A stretch of DNA of 64,000 bases from contig NZ_CP108081.1 in NCBI RefSeq assembly GCF_036182465.1, forward strand, positions 5,022,001 through 5,086,000, in the 5' to 3' direction. Each line of letters begins with the position of its first letter. The stretch's first letter is position 1. Positions 43,888 through 54,313 of this stretch are shown here, piece by piece. The translations under genes were made by a program, and so were the position numbers. This DNA comes from Streptomyces sp. NBC_00258 (GTDB taxonomy: Bacteria; Actinomycetota; Actinomycetes; Streptomycetales; Streptomycetaceae). The notes under the pieces were generated by a model. It was not told the origin of the DNA. It saw only the letters and a program-made list of their open reading frames with translations, and made no database searches.

Positions 43888-46800
43888 ATGCGGGACAGCC
43901 ATCGGGCGGAGGCCGAACGGCTGTTGGTGCGGGCCGTGGAGGAGGAGGTCCGGCGCTCGGGCGGGCGGGCCGACGGGGGCGCGCTGCTGTCGCGGGCAAG
44001 GGCGTCTCTGGACACGATGGCCCAGACCTCCACGGAGGAGTACGAGGCGTTCACCTCGGCGCTGGACGAGGCGGAGGTGGGCCGGCTCACCTTCGGCCAG
44101 CGGTACGCCCGCGAGGGCGCCGGAACTCCCCTGCTGGTGGCCGCCGTTGCCGCACTCGCGGCCGTCGTCGCGGACCTGGCTCTCGGCATCGGCACGGGCA
44201 CGGCGGTGGCCGCCGGCGCGGTCGTCGGCGTCGCGGGCGCCGCGGCCACGGTGGTGAAGGTGACGGCCTCCCATCTGCCGGCCGCGAGCCGCCGGGCGGG
44301 GGCCCTCGGCCAGCCCGGCGGCCCGGAACAGCTGCGCCTGGCGTGGCTGACCGCCCTGGAGGTGCGCGGCATCCGCCCGTTCTTCGACCAGCAGCGCGTC
44401 CTCATCGCCTCCACCGGCGCGAAGAAGGGGGCGCCCCAGCTGCGGCGTACGGACAAGAGCGCGGCGGCCCGCAGACGAAGTGTCCTGGAGCAGTCGTTCG
44501 GCCAGCTTCCCGAGCCGGTCGGTCCGTTCGCGGGCCGTCGGCAGGAGCTGCTGCGCGTCGCACAGTGGGTGCACGCGGCCCGTGCGAGCACGGAGACCAG
44601 GCCGACGGTGGTCGTGCTGTACGGCGCGCCCGGCTCCGGCCGCAGCACCCTCGCCGTCCGGGCGGCGCACGAACTGAAGGACCAGTTCCGCGGCGCGTGC
44701 GTGGTGGACCTGCGCGGCGACAGCCCGGAGGAGTCGCCGCTGACGACGCGCGACGCGCTGCTGCACCTGCTCAACAGGCTGGGCGCGCCCCGCGAGCAGC
44801 TGCTGTTCCGTGAGCGTTCCTCGCAGGACCAGCAGGTCAGGCGGCTCGCCGAGCTCTACCACCAGCATCTGACCGGCCTGCCGGTGACGATCATCCTCGA
44901 CGACGCGAACGATGTGGAGCAGGTGCGCACGCTCGTGCCCGAGCGCTCCGACAGCCTCGTCGTGGTCACCGCCCGCAAACCCCTCGACCTGCCCGCCGAC
45001 CTCCCCGCCTGGGTGCACCAGCTGGCCGTGGAGCCGCTGACCGCGCCCGGCGCCGAGGAGCTCCTGAAGGCTGCGGCACAGGACGACTCGTCCCCGTACG
45101 ACGCCGAATCCACCGACCAGGTGAGGGAGTTGTGCGGCGGCCTCCCGCTGGCGCTGCGCATCGCGGGCTCGTCCCTCGGCCCGCGCACACCCAGCCGGCT
45201 CGCCGCCGACCTGGCGGCGTACGGCCCGGTCGAGCCCGTCGAGCGGGTGCTGTGGCTGCGTTACACGGACCAGTCGGACACGGCCCGGCGGCTGTTGCGA
45301 CGGCTCGCGCTGGCGGGCCGCGCCTCGCTGGGCGCGGCCGCGGCGGCCGCCCTGCTCGCGACGGACGAGCCGGAGGCGACCCGCCACCTGGAGGCCCTCT
45401 CCCGCGCGGGCCTCATCGACCATGTGCGCGGGAGCCGCTACCGCCTGCACGACCTCGTACGCGCCTTCGCGCAGGCCCGCCTCCTCGACGAGGAGGAGCC
45501 GTCCGAGCGCACGGCCGCGCAGGAACGTCTCATCGCGAACTACGCCGAGCTCGCGGACTCGGTGATCCGCCTGGTGGACGGCAAGACGTCCACGCGCGCC
45601 GACCAGTTCGGCCCGCACGGCTTCACCTCGCTGGACGCGGCCCTTCGCTGGCTGGACGACGAGTCGAGCTTCATCACGGCGGCCCTGCGGCACGCGGAGG
45701 GCGTCAACCAGGCGACGGTGCTCAACCTCCTGGGCGCGCTGTGCGACTACTGCCTCCTGCGCGGCGACCTCTACCGCCTGGGCGAGATCAGCGAGTTGAC
45801 GCAGGCCGTCGACCAGGGGCTGCTGGTGCGCTCGGTCCAGTGGCGTACGGGCATCGCGGCCCGCCAGCTCGGCGAGCTGGACAAGGCGCGTACACAACTG
45901 GCCTCCGTGGTGGACCTCTACTTCGAGGCGCACCACGACGCGGGCGCGGCCCGGGCGCTCTGCTCGCTCGGGATCACCCTCCACCACCAGGGCAATCTCA
46001 CGGAGGCGGCGGCGAAGCTCCAGGAGGCCATGGACCTCCAGGCCTCCCCCGGCCTCTCGGCGGACCGCGCCTGGACGATGCACGCGCTGGCGGCGGTGGA
46101 GCGGGACCGGGCACGGCTGCGCGAGGCGCTCGACCTGCTGACGAACGCCCTGGTCCTGCACCGCGAGGGCGAGTCCGTGCACGGCGAGGCGTGGGCCCAC
46201 TTCCAGCTCGGCCAGCTGGGTCTGCGCATGGGCGACGTACCGCGCGCCGAGTCCGAGCTCCGCGAGGCCCTCGATCTGTACGGCCGCACGCGCGACGCCC
46301 GCGGCGAGGCCTGGGCCCTCACCCAGCTGGCCCGGGCCCGCCTGGTGGACGGCGACCCGTCCTCCGCGGTGGACGGCCTGCGCCAGGCGGCCTCCCGTCA
46401 CCGCGACAACGAGGACTCGCGGGGCGAGGCCTGGACGGTCTACTACCTCGGCCAGGCCCTGGAGGAGACCGGCAACCTCGACCAGGCGGTCCGTGAGCTG
46501 GAGCGGTCACGGACGATGTTCTCCCGCATCCGTGACGTGTACGGCCTGGCGTGCGCCCGCCACCACTCGGCCCGGGTGACCCGCGACCAGCGTGCCGCCC
46601 AGACCGGCTCACTGCGGAACTCGGGCTTCGCCCGCCAGCTCCTGGTGGACGCACGGGCCGACTTCCAGCGGATCGGCGTCGCCCACGGCGAGGCCTGGAC
46701 CTGCCTGGAACTGGCGGTGGTCGACGCCGGCAACGCCCGTACCCAGCCGGCCCTCGGCCTCTGCGACGAGGCCGCGTCCCTCTTCGCCTCCTACGGCGAC

Positions 46801-47091
46801 CGCCGCGGCGAGGACTGGGCCCGCTTCCTGCGCTGCACGCTCCTCCCCTACGCCTCCCCGGGCGGTGTGGAGGTCGGCACGGCGGTGGCCCAGGAGGAGC
46901 TGACCCAGCTCTCCCGCACGGGCCACGGCTCCCGCGACGGCAAGCTGGACGACTACATCGAGGCGTACCAGCTGCTCCTGGAACGGGGAGCCGACCTGGA
47001 GGCCGGGTGGCAGGCATGGCGGCTGGGCATGGTGCCGAACCGGCATGCGCGGGAGGTCATGGGGGTGGCGGTGTCGGCCCGGCGGGTGTGA
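43888..47091 (+). CDS. membrane STAND NTPase with TPR repeats
   Basis: A 1067-residue protein. It has a helical N-terminus and a hydrophobic hairpin (about 70-125: LLVAAVAALAAVVADLALGIG, AVVGVAGAAATVV). An NB-ARC/AfsR-like NTPase follows, with Walker A GAPGSGRSTLA (about residue 250), Walker B VTIILDDAND, and RELCGGLPLALRIAG. At least six TPR-type repeats complete it, many reading GEAWxxxQLG. There is no DNA-binding domain, unlike AfsR or SARP regulators, and the membrane hairpin suggests action at the membrane. GGAGGGGG seven bases upstream supports the ATG at 43888. Function unknown; STAND proteins act as signal-gated switches. Confidence 0.85.
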   Translation: MRDSHRAEAERLLVRAVEEEVRRSGGRADGGALLSRARASLDTMAQTSTEEYEAFTSALDEAEVGRLTFGQRYAREGAGTPLLVAAVAALAAVVADLALGIGTGTAVAAGAVVGVAGAAATVVKVTASHLPAASRRAGALGQPGGPEQLRLAWLTALEVRGIRPFFDQQRVLIASTGAKKGAPQLRRTDKSAAARRRSVLEQSFGQLPEPVGPFAGRRQELLRVAQWVHAARASTETRPTVVVLYGAPGSGRSTLAVRAAHELKDQFRGACVVDLRGDSPEESPLTTRDALLHLLNRLGAPREQLLFRERSSQDQQVRRLAELYHQHLTGLPVTIILDDANDVEQVRTLVPERSDSLVVVTARKPLDLPADLPAWVHQLAVEPLTAPGAEELLKAAAQDDSSPYDAESTDQVRELCGGLPLALRIAGSSLGPRTPSRLAADLAAYGPVEPVERVLWLRYTDQSDTARRLLRRLALAGRASLGAAAAAALLATDEPEATRHLEALSRAGLIDHVRGSRYRLHDLVRAFAQARLLDEEEPSERTAAQERLIANYAELADSVIRLVDGKTSTRADQFGPHGFTSLDAALRWLDDESSFITAALRHAEGVNQATVLNLLGALCDYCLLRGDLYRLGEISELTQAVDQGLLVRSVQWRTGIAARQLGELDKARTQLASVVDLYFEAHHDAGAARALCSLGITLHHQGNLTEAAAKLQEAMDLQASPGLSADRAWTMHALAAVERDRARLREALDLLTNALVLHREGESVHGEAWAHFQLGQLGLRMGDVPRAESELREALDLYGRTRDARGEAWALTQLARARLVDGDPSSAVDGLRQAASRHRDNEDSRGEAWTVYYLGQALEETGNLDQAVRELERSRTMFSRIRDVYGLACARHHSARVTRDQRAAQTGSLRNSGFARQLLVDARADFQRIGVAHGEAWTCLELAVVDAGNARTQPALGLCDEAASLFASYGDRRGEDWARFLRCTLLPYASPGGVEVGTAVAQEELTQLSRTGHGSRDGKLDDYIEAYQLLLERGADLEAGWQAWRLGMVPNRHAREVMGVAVSARRV

Positions 47092-47130
47092 GGCGCCCGG
47101 GCCGGGTGCGAGGCACGCGGGCGCACGCAG

Positions 47131-47171
47131 GCCTGACGCGGTGACGCCTGTGGCGTGTCACCGCATCAGGG
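47131..47171. terminator. bidirectional terminator
   Basis: An imperfect stem (GCCTGACGCGGTGAC with GTCACCGCATCAGGGC) around a GCC-TGT-GGC inner hairpin lies between the convergent STAND gene and the small membrane gene. Confidence 0.7.
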
Positions 47172-47199
47172 CCGCTGCCCGATCGGGCCCCGGTCGGCC

Positions 47200-47454
47200 T
47201 CAGCCCTTCGCGGGCGAGGCCTTCCCTCCGGAACCGGCCGGACCGGTCGTCTGCTCGGAGGCGGCCGCCTTCGGGTCGGCCTCCTCCGTGAAGTCGACCC
47301 TTCCCAGCTGCCGGTTCATGCTCTTCATCAGACCCCACACGGCCAGGGCCATCACCGCGAAGACGATGAAGCCGAGGACACCGGGGGTGACCTTGTTCTC
47401 GTCGACCTCCTTGGCGAGGGGGACGAGATGTGTCAGTGCCAGGCTTGCGCTCAT
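47200..47454 (-). CDS. small single-helix membrane protein next to mca
   Basis: An 84-residue protein with one membrane helix (about 25-45, GVLGFIVFAVMALAVWGLM) and a Lys/Ala/Gly-rich cytoplasmic tail. The ATG at 47454 begins one base after the mca stop. An ATG nine bases earlier (47463) overlaps mca by eight bases and is equally possible. Coupling to mca is likely. Function unknown. Confidence 0.72.
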   Translation of the reverse strand: MSASLALTHLVPLAKEVDENKVTPGVLGFIVFAVMALAVWGLMKSMNRQLGRVDFTEEADPKAAASEQTTGPAGSGGKASPAKG

Positions 47455-47455
47455 G

Positions 47456-48337
47456 TCAGGCATTGTCGCGGATGCCCGCGAAGAGGTCGTCCTCGGGGAG
47501 GGACGTATCGACGAGCGACTTCGCCAGCTCGTACTCCTCGGTCGGCCAGACCTCCCGCTGGAGGTCCATCGGGATCCGGAACCAGCCGCCGTCGGGGTCG
47601 ATCTGCGTGGCGTGGGCGATGAGGGCCTTGTCGCGGATCTCGTAGAAGTCGGCGCACGGGACGTGCGTCGTCAGGATCCGCTCGGTGCGCTCGAACTCGT
47701 CCCAGCGCTTCAGCCAGTCCCCGTACGGCGACTCCAGGCCGCGCTCCAGCATCGCGTTGTGCAGCGCCTCGGTGCGCGGGCGGTTGAAGCCCTGGTTGTA
47801 GTAGAGCTTCTGCGGCTGGAAGACCGGGCCGAACTCCGACTCCGGGTACTTCTCGGTGTCCGCCGCGTCCTCGAACGCCACCATCGAGATCTTGTGGGTC
47901 ATGATGTGGTCCGGGTGCGGATACCCGCCGTTCTCGTCGTAGGTGGTGATCACCTGCGGACGGAAGGCGCGGATCTTGCGGACCAGCTCACCGGCCGCCT
48001 TGTCGACGTCCTCCAGGGCGAAGCAGCCCTCGGGCAGCGGCGGCAGCGGGTCGCCCTCGGGCAGACCCGAGTCCACGAAACCGAGCCACTCCTGCTTGAC
48101 GCCGAGGATCTCGCGGGCCTCGTCCATCTCCTTCTTGCGTACCTCGTGGATGTGCTCCTCGACGTACTTGTCCCCCTGAAGCTTCGGATTGAGGATGGAG
48201 CCGCGCTCCCCGCCCGTGCAGGTCACGACCAGCACGTCCACCCCCTCGGAAACGTACTTCGCCATGGTGGCCGCGCCCTTCGACGACTCGTCGTCGGGGT
48301 GGGCGTGGACGGCCATCAGTCGCAGCTGGTCAGTCAA
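47456..48337 (-). CDS. mca: mycothiol S-conjugate amidase
   Basis: A 293-residue zinc amidase of the PIG-L/LmbE fold. It cleaves mycothiol conjugates of electrophiles and drugs to release mercapturic acids. The zinc motif is HAHPDDESSKG (residues 11-21), and the later YPHPDH gives the third ligand. The length and the ending match Mca rather than the biosynthetic deacetylase MshB. Start at ATG 48337. This gene marks an actinomycete thiol metabolism. Confidence 0.94.
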   Translation of the reverse strand: MTDQLRLMAVHAHPDDESSKGAATMAKYVSEGVDVLVVTCTGGERGSILNPKLQGDKYVEEHIHEVRKKEMDEAREILGVKQEWLGFVDSGLPEGDPLPPLPEGCFALEDVDKAAGELVRKIRAFRPQVITTYDENGGYPHPDHIMTHKISMVAFEDAADTEKYPESEFGPVFQPQKLYYNQGFNRPRTEALHNAMLERGLESPYGDWLKRWDEFERTERILTTHVPCADFYEIRDKALIAHATQIDPDGGWFRIPMDLQREVWPTEEYELAKSLVDTSLPEDDLFAGIRDNA

Positions 48338-48462
48338 GACTCAATCCTCGTAAGTCGGCGCCCGGTGGGAAACGGCGCGATCGGCGCTTCTATAGTGACC
48401 GAATCGGGGGGCGAATAATTCCGGGCCCCGAACCCCGCCCGCCCGCCGCGGAGAGGACGATC

Positions 48463-48855
48463 ATGAGTACGGTGCAGCTGCCCGAGGGCCGGTACGGCCG
48501 CTCCACGGACGGGCGCGCCGACCGCAGGCTCAGGATCATCGGTGCGGTGCTGGGGGCGGCCCTGCTCGCCCTGGTCGGTTACTTCGCCTACTACTACGTC
48601 GGCGGCAACAAGATCAGCGCCGAGATCATCACCTTCGACCTCTCGGACACCTCGGTGAAGGTGCACCTGGAGGTCCGCAAGGACGCGGACGCGAGCGGCT
48701 ACTGCACGATCCGCTCACAGGCCGAGAGCGGTGCCGAGGTGGGCCGCGCGGACTTCCGCTTCGACCAGGACTCCACCCGCATCGACAAGGTCGTCACCCT
48801 CCGCACCACGGCCCCTGGCACGACCGCGGAACTCCTCGGCTGCCACGCGGACTGA
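48463..48855 (+). CDS. DUF4307 membrane protein
   Basis: A 130-residue protein with a short cytoplasmic N-tail, one membrane helix (about 25-47, IIGAVLGAALLALVGYFAYYYV) and an outer beta-rich domain with a conserved Cys pair (SGYCTIRSQ and LLGCHAD). It matches actinobacterial DUF4307, usually beside mca as here (divergent, 125 bp apart). Role unknown. Confidence 0.85.
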   Translation: MSTVQLPEGRYGRSTDGRADRRLRIIGAVLGAALLALVGYFAYYYVGGNKISAEIITFDLSDTSVKVHLEVRKDADASGYCTIRSQAESGAEVGRADFRFDQDSTRIDKVVTLRTTAPGTTAELLGCHAD

Positions 48856-49045
48856 GTCCCGTCGCGCGGCTGACGGATGTCACCCTGGACAACTGGCCGC
48901 TGACCTGCGTTGACGTATTACTGATGGCTTATGTCCTCCCCCTTTGGGCCGTGAATTGTTAGGCTCGTGGTTTCGCCCACCCGTGAAGGAACATTCTTCT
49001 GGGTAGGGCGATGCTTTGTATTCCCAGTACCTACGAGGAGCACCT

Positions 49046-49543
49046 GTGACCCAGACCAGCGAGAACGTCACCTGGCTGACCCAGGAGGCGTACAACCAGC
49101 TCAAGGCCGAGCTGGATCACCTGTCTGGTCCTGCGCGCACGGAGATCGCCGCCAAGATCGCGGCTGCGCGCGAGGAGGGCGATCTGCGCGAGAACGGCGG
49201 GTACCACGCGGCCAAGGAGGAGCAGGGCAAGCAGGAGCTCCGCGTGCGCCAGCTGACCCAGCTCCTGGAGAACGCCAAGGTGGGCGAGGCCCCGGCGGCC
49301 GACGGCGCGGTCGCGCCCGGCATGGTCGTGACCATCGCCTTCGACGGCGACAAGGACGACACGCTCACGTTCCTGCTCGCCTCGCGTGAGTACGCGAGCA
49401 CGGACATCGAGACGTACTCGCCGCAGTCCCCGCTGGGCTCCGGCGTGAACGGCAAGAAGATCGGCCAGGACGCCGAGTACGAACTGCCGAACGGCAAGCT
49501 GGCCTCGGTGAAGATCCTGGAGGCCAAGCCGTACGCCGCGTAG
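49046..49543 (+). CDS. greA: transcription elongation factor GreA
   Basis: A 165-residue GreA, which enters the RNA polymerase secondary channel and stimulates cleavage of backtracked RNA. The coiled-coil tip acidic residues are in EEGDLRENGGYHAAKEEQ (about 38-55). The C-terminal FKBP-like domain contains SPQSPLGSGVNGKKIGQ. The GTG at 49046 has GAGGAG five bases upstream. A strong terminator follows. Confidence 0.95.
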   Translation: MTQTSENVTWLTQEAYNQLKAELDHLSGPARTEIAAKIAAAREEGDLRENGGYHAAKEEQGKQELRVRQLTQLLENAKVGEAPAADGAVAPGMVVTIAFDGDKDDTLTFLLASREYASTDIETYSPQSPLGSGVNGKKIGQDAEYELPNGKLASVKILEAKPYAA

Positions 49544-49603
49544 TTCCTCCCGCGTCGCGTCGCGCGCTCCCCGCGCCTCGCGACCCGTCCAGCGCATCGC
49601 CCC

Positions 49604-49642
49604 TGGTGAGCCCCCGGCGCCCACGCTCCGGGGGCTTCACCA
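49604..49642. terminator. terminator between greA and ABC permease
   Basis: TGGTGAGCCCCCGG (49604-49617) pairs with CCGGGGGCTTCACCA (49628-49642), with one bulged T and a 10-nt loop. The genes converge. Confidence 0.8.
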
Positions 49643-49720
49643 TGTCCTGGCGGGCCCGCCATGTCCTGGCCGGCCCGTCACGTCCGGGGCGGCCACCGCG
49701 CCTCGGGCCGTCGCCCTGCC

Positions 49721-50574
49721 TCAGGCCGCCGCCGAGCGGTACTTCCGCACGGCCAGCGTCCGGAAGATGACGACGATCAGGACCGAGTAGATCAGCGAGG
49801 CCCAGACCGGGTGCTGCATGGGCCAGGCGCCGGACGTGGACAGGCCGGGGTCACCGAAGAGCTTGCGGCAGGCCTGAACGGTCGCGCTGAACGGGTTCCA
49901 GTCGGCGATGTGACGCAGCCAGGGCGTCATCTTGCTGGAGTCCACGAACGCGTTGGACAGGAACGTCACCGGAAAGAGCCAGATCAGACCGCCCGAGGTA
50001 GCCGCTTCCGGGGTGCGCACGGACAGTCCGATCAGCGCGCCGATCCAGGTGAAGGCATAGCCGAGCAGCAGGAGCAGGCCGAAGCCGCCCATGATCTTCC
50101 CGAAGTTGGTCGGCTCCATGGAGCCGGGACGCCAGCCCACGAGCAGCGCGACCATCGCGAGGACGAGCAGCGTCAGGGCCGTCTGGACGAGGTCCGCGAC
50201 GGTGCGTCCGGTCAGTACCGCGCCACGCGCCATGGGCAGCGAGCGGAACCGGTCGATGAGGCCCTTGTGCATGTCGTCCGCGATGCCCGCCCCGGCCCCC
50301 GCGGTGGCGAAGGTGACGGTCTGCGCGAAGATGCCGGCCATCAGGAAGTTCTTGTAGACGTCCGGATTGGTGGTGTCCCCGATCTGCATCGAGCCGCCGA
50401 AGACGTACGTGAACAGCACCACGAACATCACTGGCTGAATCAGACCGAAAAGGATCATTTCGGGAATTCTGGTCATGCGGATCAGGTTCCGCTTGGCCAC
50501 GACCAGGGAGTCCCGGACGGACTGGCCGAACGAGCCTCCCGGGGCAGCGGTCCGCACGGCGTCGGTGACGGCGC

Positions 50575-50578
<4 letters not shown>
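49721..50578 (-). CDS. ABC exporter permease (DrrB-like)
   Basis: A 285-residue membrane protein with six helices of the ABC-2 type. It has IPEMILFGLIQPVMFVVLF early and the LPMARGAVLTGRTVADLV loop. DrrB-type subunits pair with a DrrA ATPase to export drugs or lipids. It overlaps the ATPase stop by four bases (50575-50578). Confidence 0.88.
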
Positions 50579-51594
<1,016 letters not shown>

Positions 51595-51710
51595 ATGAGT
51601 CTCCGAAAAGTGGTTGGGGATCCTGCGGAAAGAAGCTAGTTTTCTCAGGTTTACGCCGCCCGACGAGCCGGTTCGGCGGCAAGGCGGACCTGTGACCAGA
51701 GACACACCAT

Positions 51711-51728
51711 AACGCGATGTATCGCGTT
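51711..51728. promoter_or_regulatory. palindromic operator upstream of ABC exporter
   Basis: AACGCGAT-GT-ATCGCGTT is an 18-bp near-perfect palindrome about 117 bp before the ATPase start, beside a TATGGT-like minus-strand -10. It resembles sites of TetR/PadR regulators. No such gene adjoins. Confidence 0.5.
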
Positions 51729-51770
51729 TCTCAACGGATTATTCCAACCGGGGCGACAGCCGATCCGACC

Positions 51771-53000
51771 TCAGTCGATGATCGTGTAACCCGCCTTCCG
51801 CAGCGCGGAGTTCACCTCGGCACAGTGCTCCGGTCCCTTGGTCTCCAGGTGCAGCTCGACCTCCACCTCCGTGAGCCCGAGCCGTGGGTCGGTCCGTACG
51901 TGGCTCACATCGAGGACGTTAGCGTCCACCACTGACAACACCCCGAGAAGCGTTGCCAGGGCGCCGGGGCGGTCCGTCAGCCGCAGCGTGACCGCCAGGT
52001 AGCGGCCGCCCGCGGCCATGCCGTGGCGCAGGATGCGCTGCATCAGCAGCGGGTCCACGTTCCCGCCGGACAGCAGTGCCACGACCGGGCCCTCGAAGGC
52101 CTCCGGCTCGCTCAGCAGCGCGGCGACGGGACTCGCGCCGGCCGGCTCGACGACCAGCTTGGCCCGCTCCAGGCAGAGCAGCAGCGCGCTGGACAGATCG
52201 TTCTCCGAGACCGTACGGACCTCGTCCACCAGGTCACCGATGATCCCGAACGGCACGTCGCCCGGCCGCCCGACCTTGATGCCGTCGGCCATCGTCGCGG
52301 GGTTCTCGATGGACAGCGGGCGCCCGGCCGCCAGCGAGGGCGGGTACGCGGCCGCGCCCGCCGCCTGCACCCCCACGATCCGTACGTCCGGCCGCAGCGC
52401 CTTCACGGCGACCGCGATGCCCGCGGCGAGACCGCCGCCGCCGATCCCGACGACGATCGTGCGCACCTCGGGGCACTGCTCCAGGATCTCCAGGCCGACC
52501 GTGCCCTGCCCCGCGATGATGTCGGGATGGTCGAAGGGGTGGATGAAGACGGCGCCCGTCTCGGCCGCGTACTCCTGCGCGGCGGCCAGCGTCTCGTCCA
52601 CCACCGTGCCGTGCGCGCGCACCTCGGCGCCGTAGTGCCGGGTCGCCGCGACCTTCGGCAGCGGGGCGCCCTTGGGCATGAACACCGTGGAACGCACACC
52701 CAGCAGAGAAGAGGCGAGAGCGACGCCCTGCGCGTGGTTCCCCGCGCTCGCCGCGACCACGCCGGCGGCCCGCTCCTCGGGAAGCAGCCCGGCGATCCGC
52801 ACGTACGCGCCGCGCAGCTTGAACGAACCCGTCCGCTGGAGGTTCTCGCATTTGAAGTGGACCGGCGCGCCCACCAGCCGGGACAGGTGCCTGCTGCCCT
52901 CCATGGCGGTCATCCGCGCCACGCCCGCGAGCATCTTCTGGGCGCCGCGTACATCGTCGAGGGTCACCAGCGGCAAGGAGTCAGCCGTGCGGTAGCTCAT
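51771..53000 (-). CDS. ilvA: threonine ammonia-lyase
   Basis: A 409-residue PLP enzyme converting threonine to 2-oxobutyrate for isoleucine synthesis or catabolism. The PLP lysine is in RTGSFKLRGAY (about residue 58), the phosphate loop is GGGGLAAG, and AASAGNHAQG is present. A C-terminal ACT domain (about 325-405) suggests amino acid regulation. The ATG at 53000 is preferred over a GTG two codons upstream. It is divergent from the MarR gene. Confidence 0.92.
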   Translation of the reverse strand: MSYRTADSLPLVTLDDVRGAQKMLAGVARMTAMEGSRHLSRLVGAPVHFKCENLQRTGSFKLRGAYVRIAGLLPEERAAGVVAASAGNHAQGVALASSLLGVRSTVFMPKGAPLPKVAATRHYGAEVRAHGTVVDETLAAAQEYAAETGAVFIHPFDHPDIIAGQGTVGLEILEQCPEVRTIVVGIGGGGLAAGIAVAVKALRPDVRIVGVQAAGAAAYPPSLAAGRPLSIENPATMADGIKVGRPGDVPFGIIGDLVDEVRTVSENDLSSALLLCLERAKLVVEPAGASPVAALLSEPEAFEGPVVALLSGGNVDPLLMQRILRHGMAAGGRYLAVTLRLTDRPGALATLLGVLSVVDANVLDVSHVRTDPRLGLTEVEVELHLETKGPEHCAEVNSALRKAGYTIID

Positions 53001-53144
53001 GACCACCAGTCTCGCAGTTCACGCGGCGCCACACCGGCTGTGACCAACGTCCGAGACTGGTTTGCTCAGCGCAGGTACGGCCCGCCCCCCGTCCGCGTAC
53101 TCTGTCCCCCAACCCAGCCCCACGCATGAATAGAGCCTCCGGCC

Positions 53145-53663
53145 ATGCCCACAACACCTGAAATGTCGATGGACATGACGACCGTCGGTGACACCGGTCT
53201 TCTCGAATCGCTGCAGCACGAGGTGGCGGTGTTCGCCCGCCGTGCCGAACAGACCCGGCTCGGCGGGGTCGGCCAGGTGCGCAACTCCATGGACCGTGCC
53301 GCATACCTGCTGCTCAACCGCCTCGACAAGGAGGGGCCGATGGGCGTCAAGGCACTCGCCGCGAGCATGGGCATCGACTCGTCGACGGTCACCCGGCAGG
53401 TCGCCCCGCTCGTCGACACCGGGCTCGTCAAGCGCACCTCCCACCCGGAGGACGGACGTGCCGTGGTGCTCCAGCTGTCCCCGCGCGGGCTCTCCCGCCT
53501 GGAGGAAGTGCGGTCCTCAAGGCGCCAGTTGATGGCAGAGCTGACCCAGGAGTGGGCCCCCGAGGAGCGCGAGGCCTTCTGCACGCTGCTCACCCGGTTC
53601 AACCTCGCGCTCTCCGCCCGCATGGCCGCGTCGCCCTCCGCGGAGGTACCGGAGCCCTCCTGA
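53145..53663 (+). CDS. MarR-family transcriptional regulator
   Basis: A 172-residue winged-helix regulator. The recognition region is VKALAASMGIDSSTVTRQVAPLVDTGLVKR with the wing HPEDGRAVVLQLSPRG (about residues 68-115). The targets are unknown; it diverges from ilvA across a 144-bp gap. Confidence 0.86.
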   Translation: MPTTPEMSMDMTTVGDTGLLESLQHEVAVFARRAEQTRLGGVGQVRNSMDRAAYLLLNRLDKEGPMGVKALAASMGIDSSTVTRQVAPLVDTGLVKRTSHPEDGRAVVLQLSPRGLSRLEEVRSSRRQLMAELTQEWAPEEREAFCTLLTRFNLALSARMAASPSAEVPEPS

Positions 53664-53730
53664 AACACCCCGCGCGCACCACATCGGCGCCCGCCTCTTG
53701 ACCAGGGACCCGCGCCTGGCCTCATATGAG

Positions 53731-53782
53731 ACCGGGTCCTGTCGTACGCGGCTGTCCTCGGCGTACGTCTCAAGGACCCGGT
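53731..53782. other. nested stem-loop upstream of sigma-like gene
   Basis: ACCGGGTCCT (53731-53740) pairs with AGGACCCGGT (53773-53782). Inside, GTACGC (53744-53749) pairs with GCGTAC (53761-53766). It ends 21 bases before the GTG of the sigma-like gene and could be a terminator for marR or a leader structure. Confidence 0.6.
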
Positions 53783-53803
53783 TTCCCTCAGCCGGGAGGC
53801 GCG

Positions 53804-54313
53804 GTGCGAGAGCGGCAGGCGTCCCAGAACGCCCGCCGGGCCCGGGAGTTCGAGGCGTTCGTCGCGGGCGCGGCAGGGCGGCTGCTGCATGCCGCCACGC
53901 TGCTCACGGCGGAGCCCCCGGACGACAACCCGCGCGCGCGGCGCCTGCTCACCGCGGCCCTCGCCCATACGTACGCCTCCTGGGACCGGCTGCGCGGCGA
54001 GGACCCGTACGACCGGACCCGGCAGCAGGTGGCCGTGCGCTTCGCGCGCGGGGCATGGCATCAGTACGGCAGCCTGGGCTGGGCACACCCCCGGAGCCGC
54101 CCGAAAACCGACAGCGTCCTGTACTGCCTCACGCCCCAGGAGCGGCTGATCCTCGTGCTGCGCATGTACGAGGGTGTCGCCGAGGAACAGGCCGCGGCGC
54201 TGCTCGGGCTGCCCACCGAGCGCGTACGGGCCATCTGCGCGCGTGCCATGGCGACGCTGCTGCACCCGCCGCGGGAGGCCGCTCCGGTGATCGCGAAGGT
54301 GGCCCCGTCATGA
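53804..54313 (+). CDS. SigE-type sigma factor-like protein with degenerate region 2
   Basis: A 169-residue protein starting at GTG 53804 (GGGAGG four bases upstream). The C-terminal part is a sigma region 4 (LTPQERLILVLRMYEGVAEEQAAALLGLPTERVRAICARAM, about 108-148). The N-terminal part (about 10-80) aligns in layout with region 2 of SigE-like factors (FEAFVAGAAGRLLHAATLL). The usual acidic D-x-V-Q-E core is missing. It may be a DNA-binding regulator rather than an active sigma. It overlaps the small membrane gene by four bases, the arrangement of sigma/anti-sigma pairs. Confidence 0.72.
   Translation: MRERQASQNARRAREFEAFVAGAAGRLLHAATLLTAEPPDDNPRARRLLTAALAHTYASWDRLRGEDPYDRTRQQVAVRFARGAWHQYGSLGWAHPRSRPKTDSVLYCLTPQERLILVLRMYEGVAEEQAAALLGLPTERVRAICARAMATLLHPPREAAPVIAKVAPS

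Noticed and set aside
43744..46401. Long open frame on the minus strand
   Set aside because: Antisense to the STAND NTPase, whose family motifs are on the plus strand.
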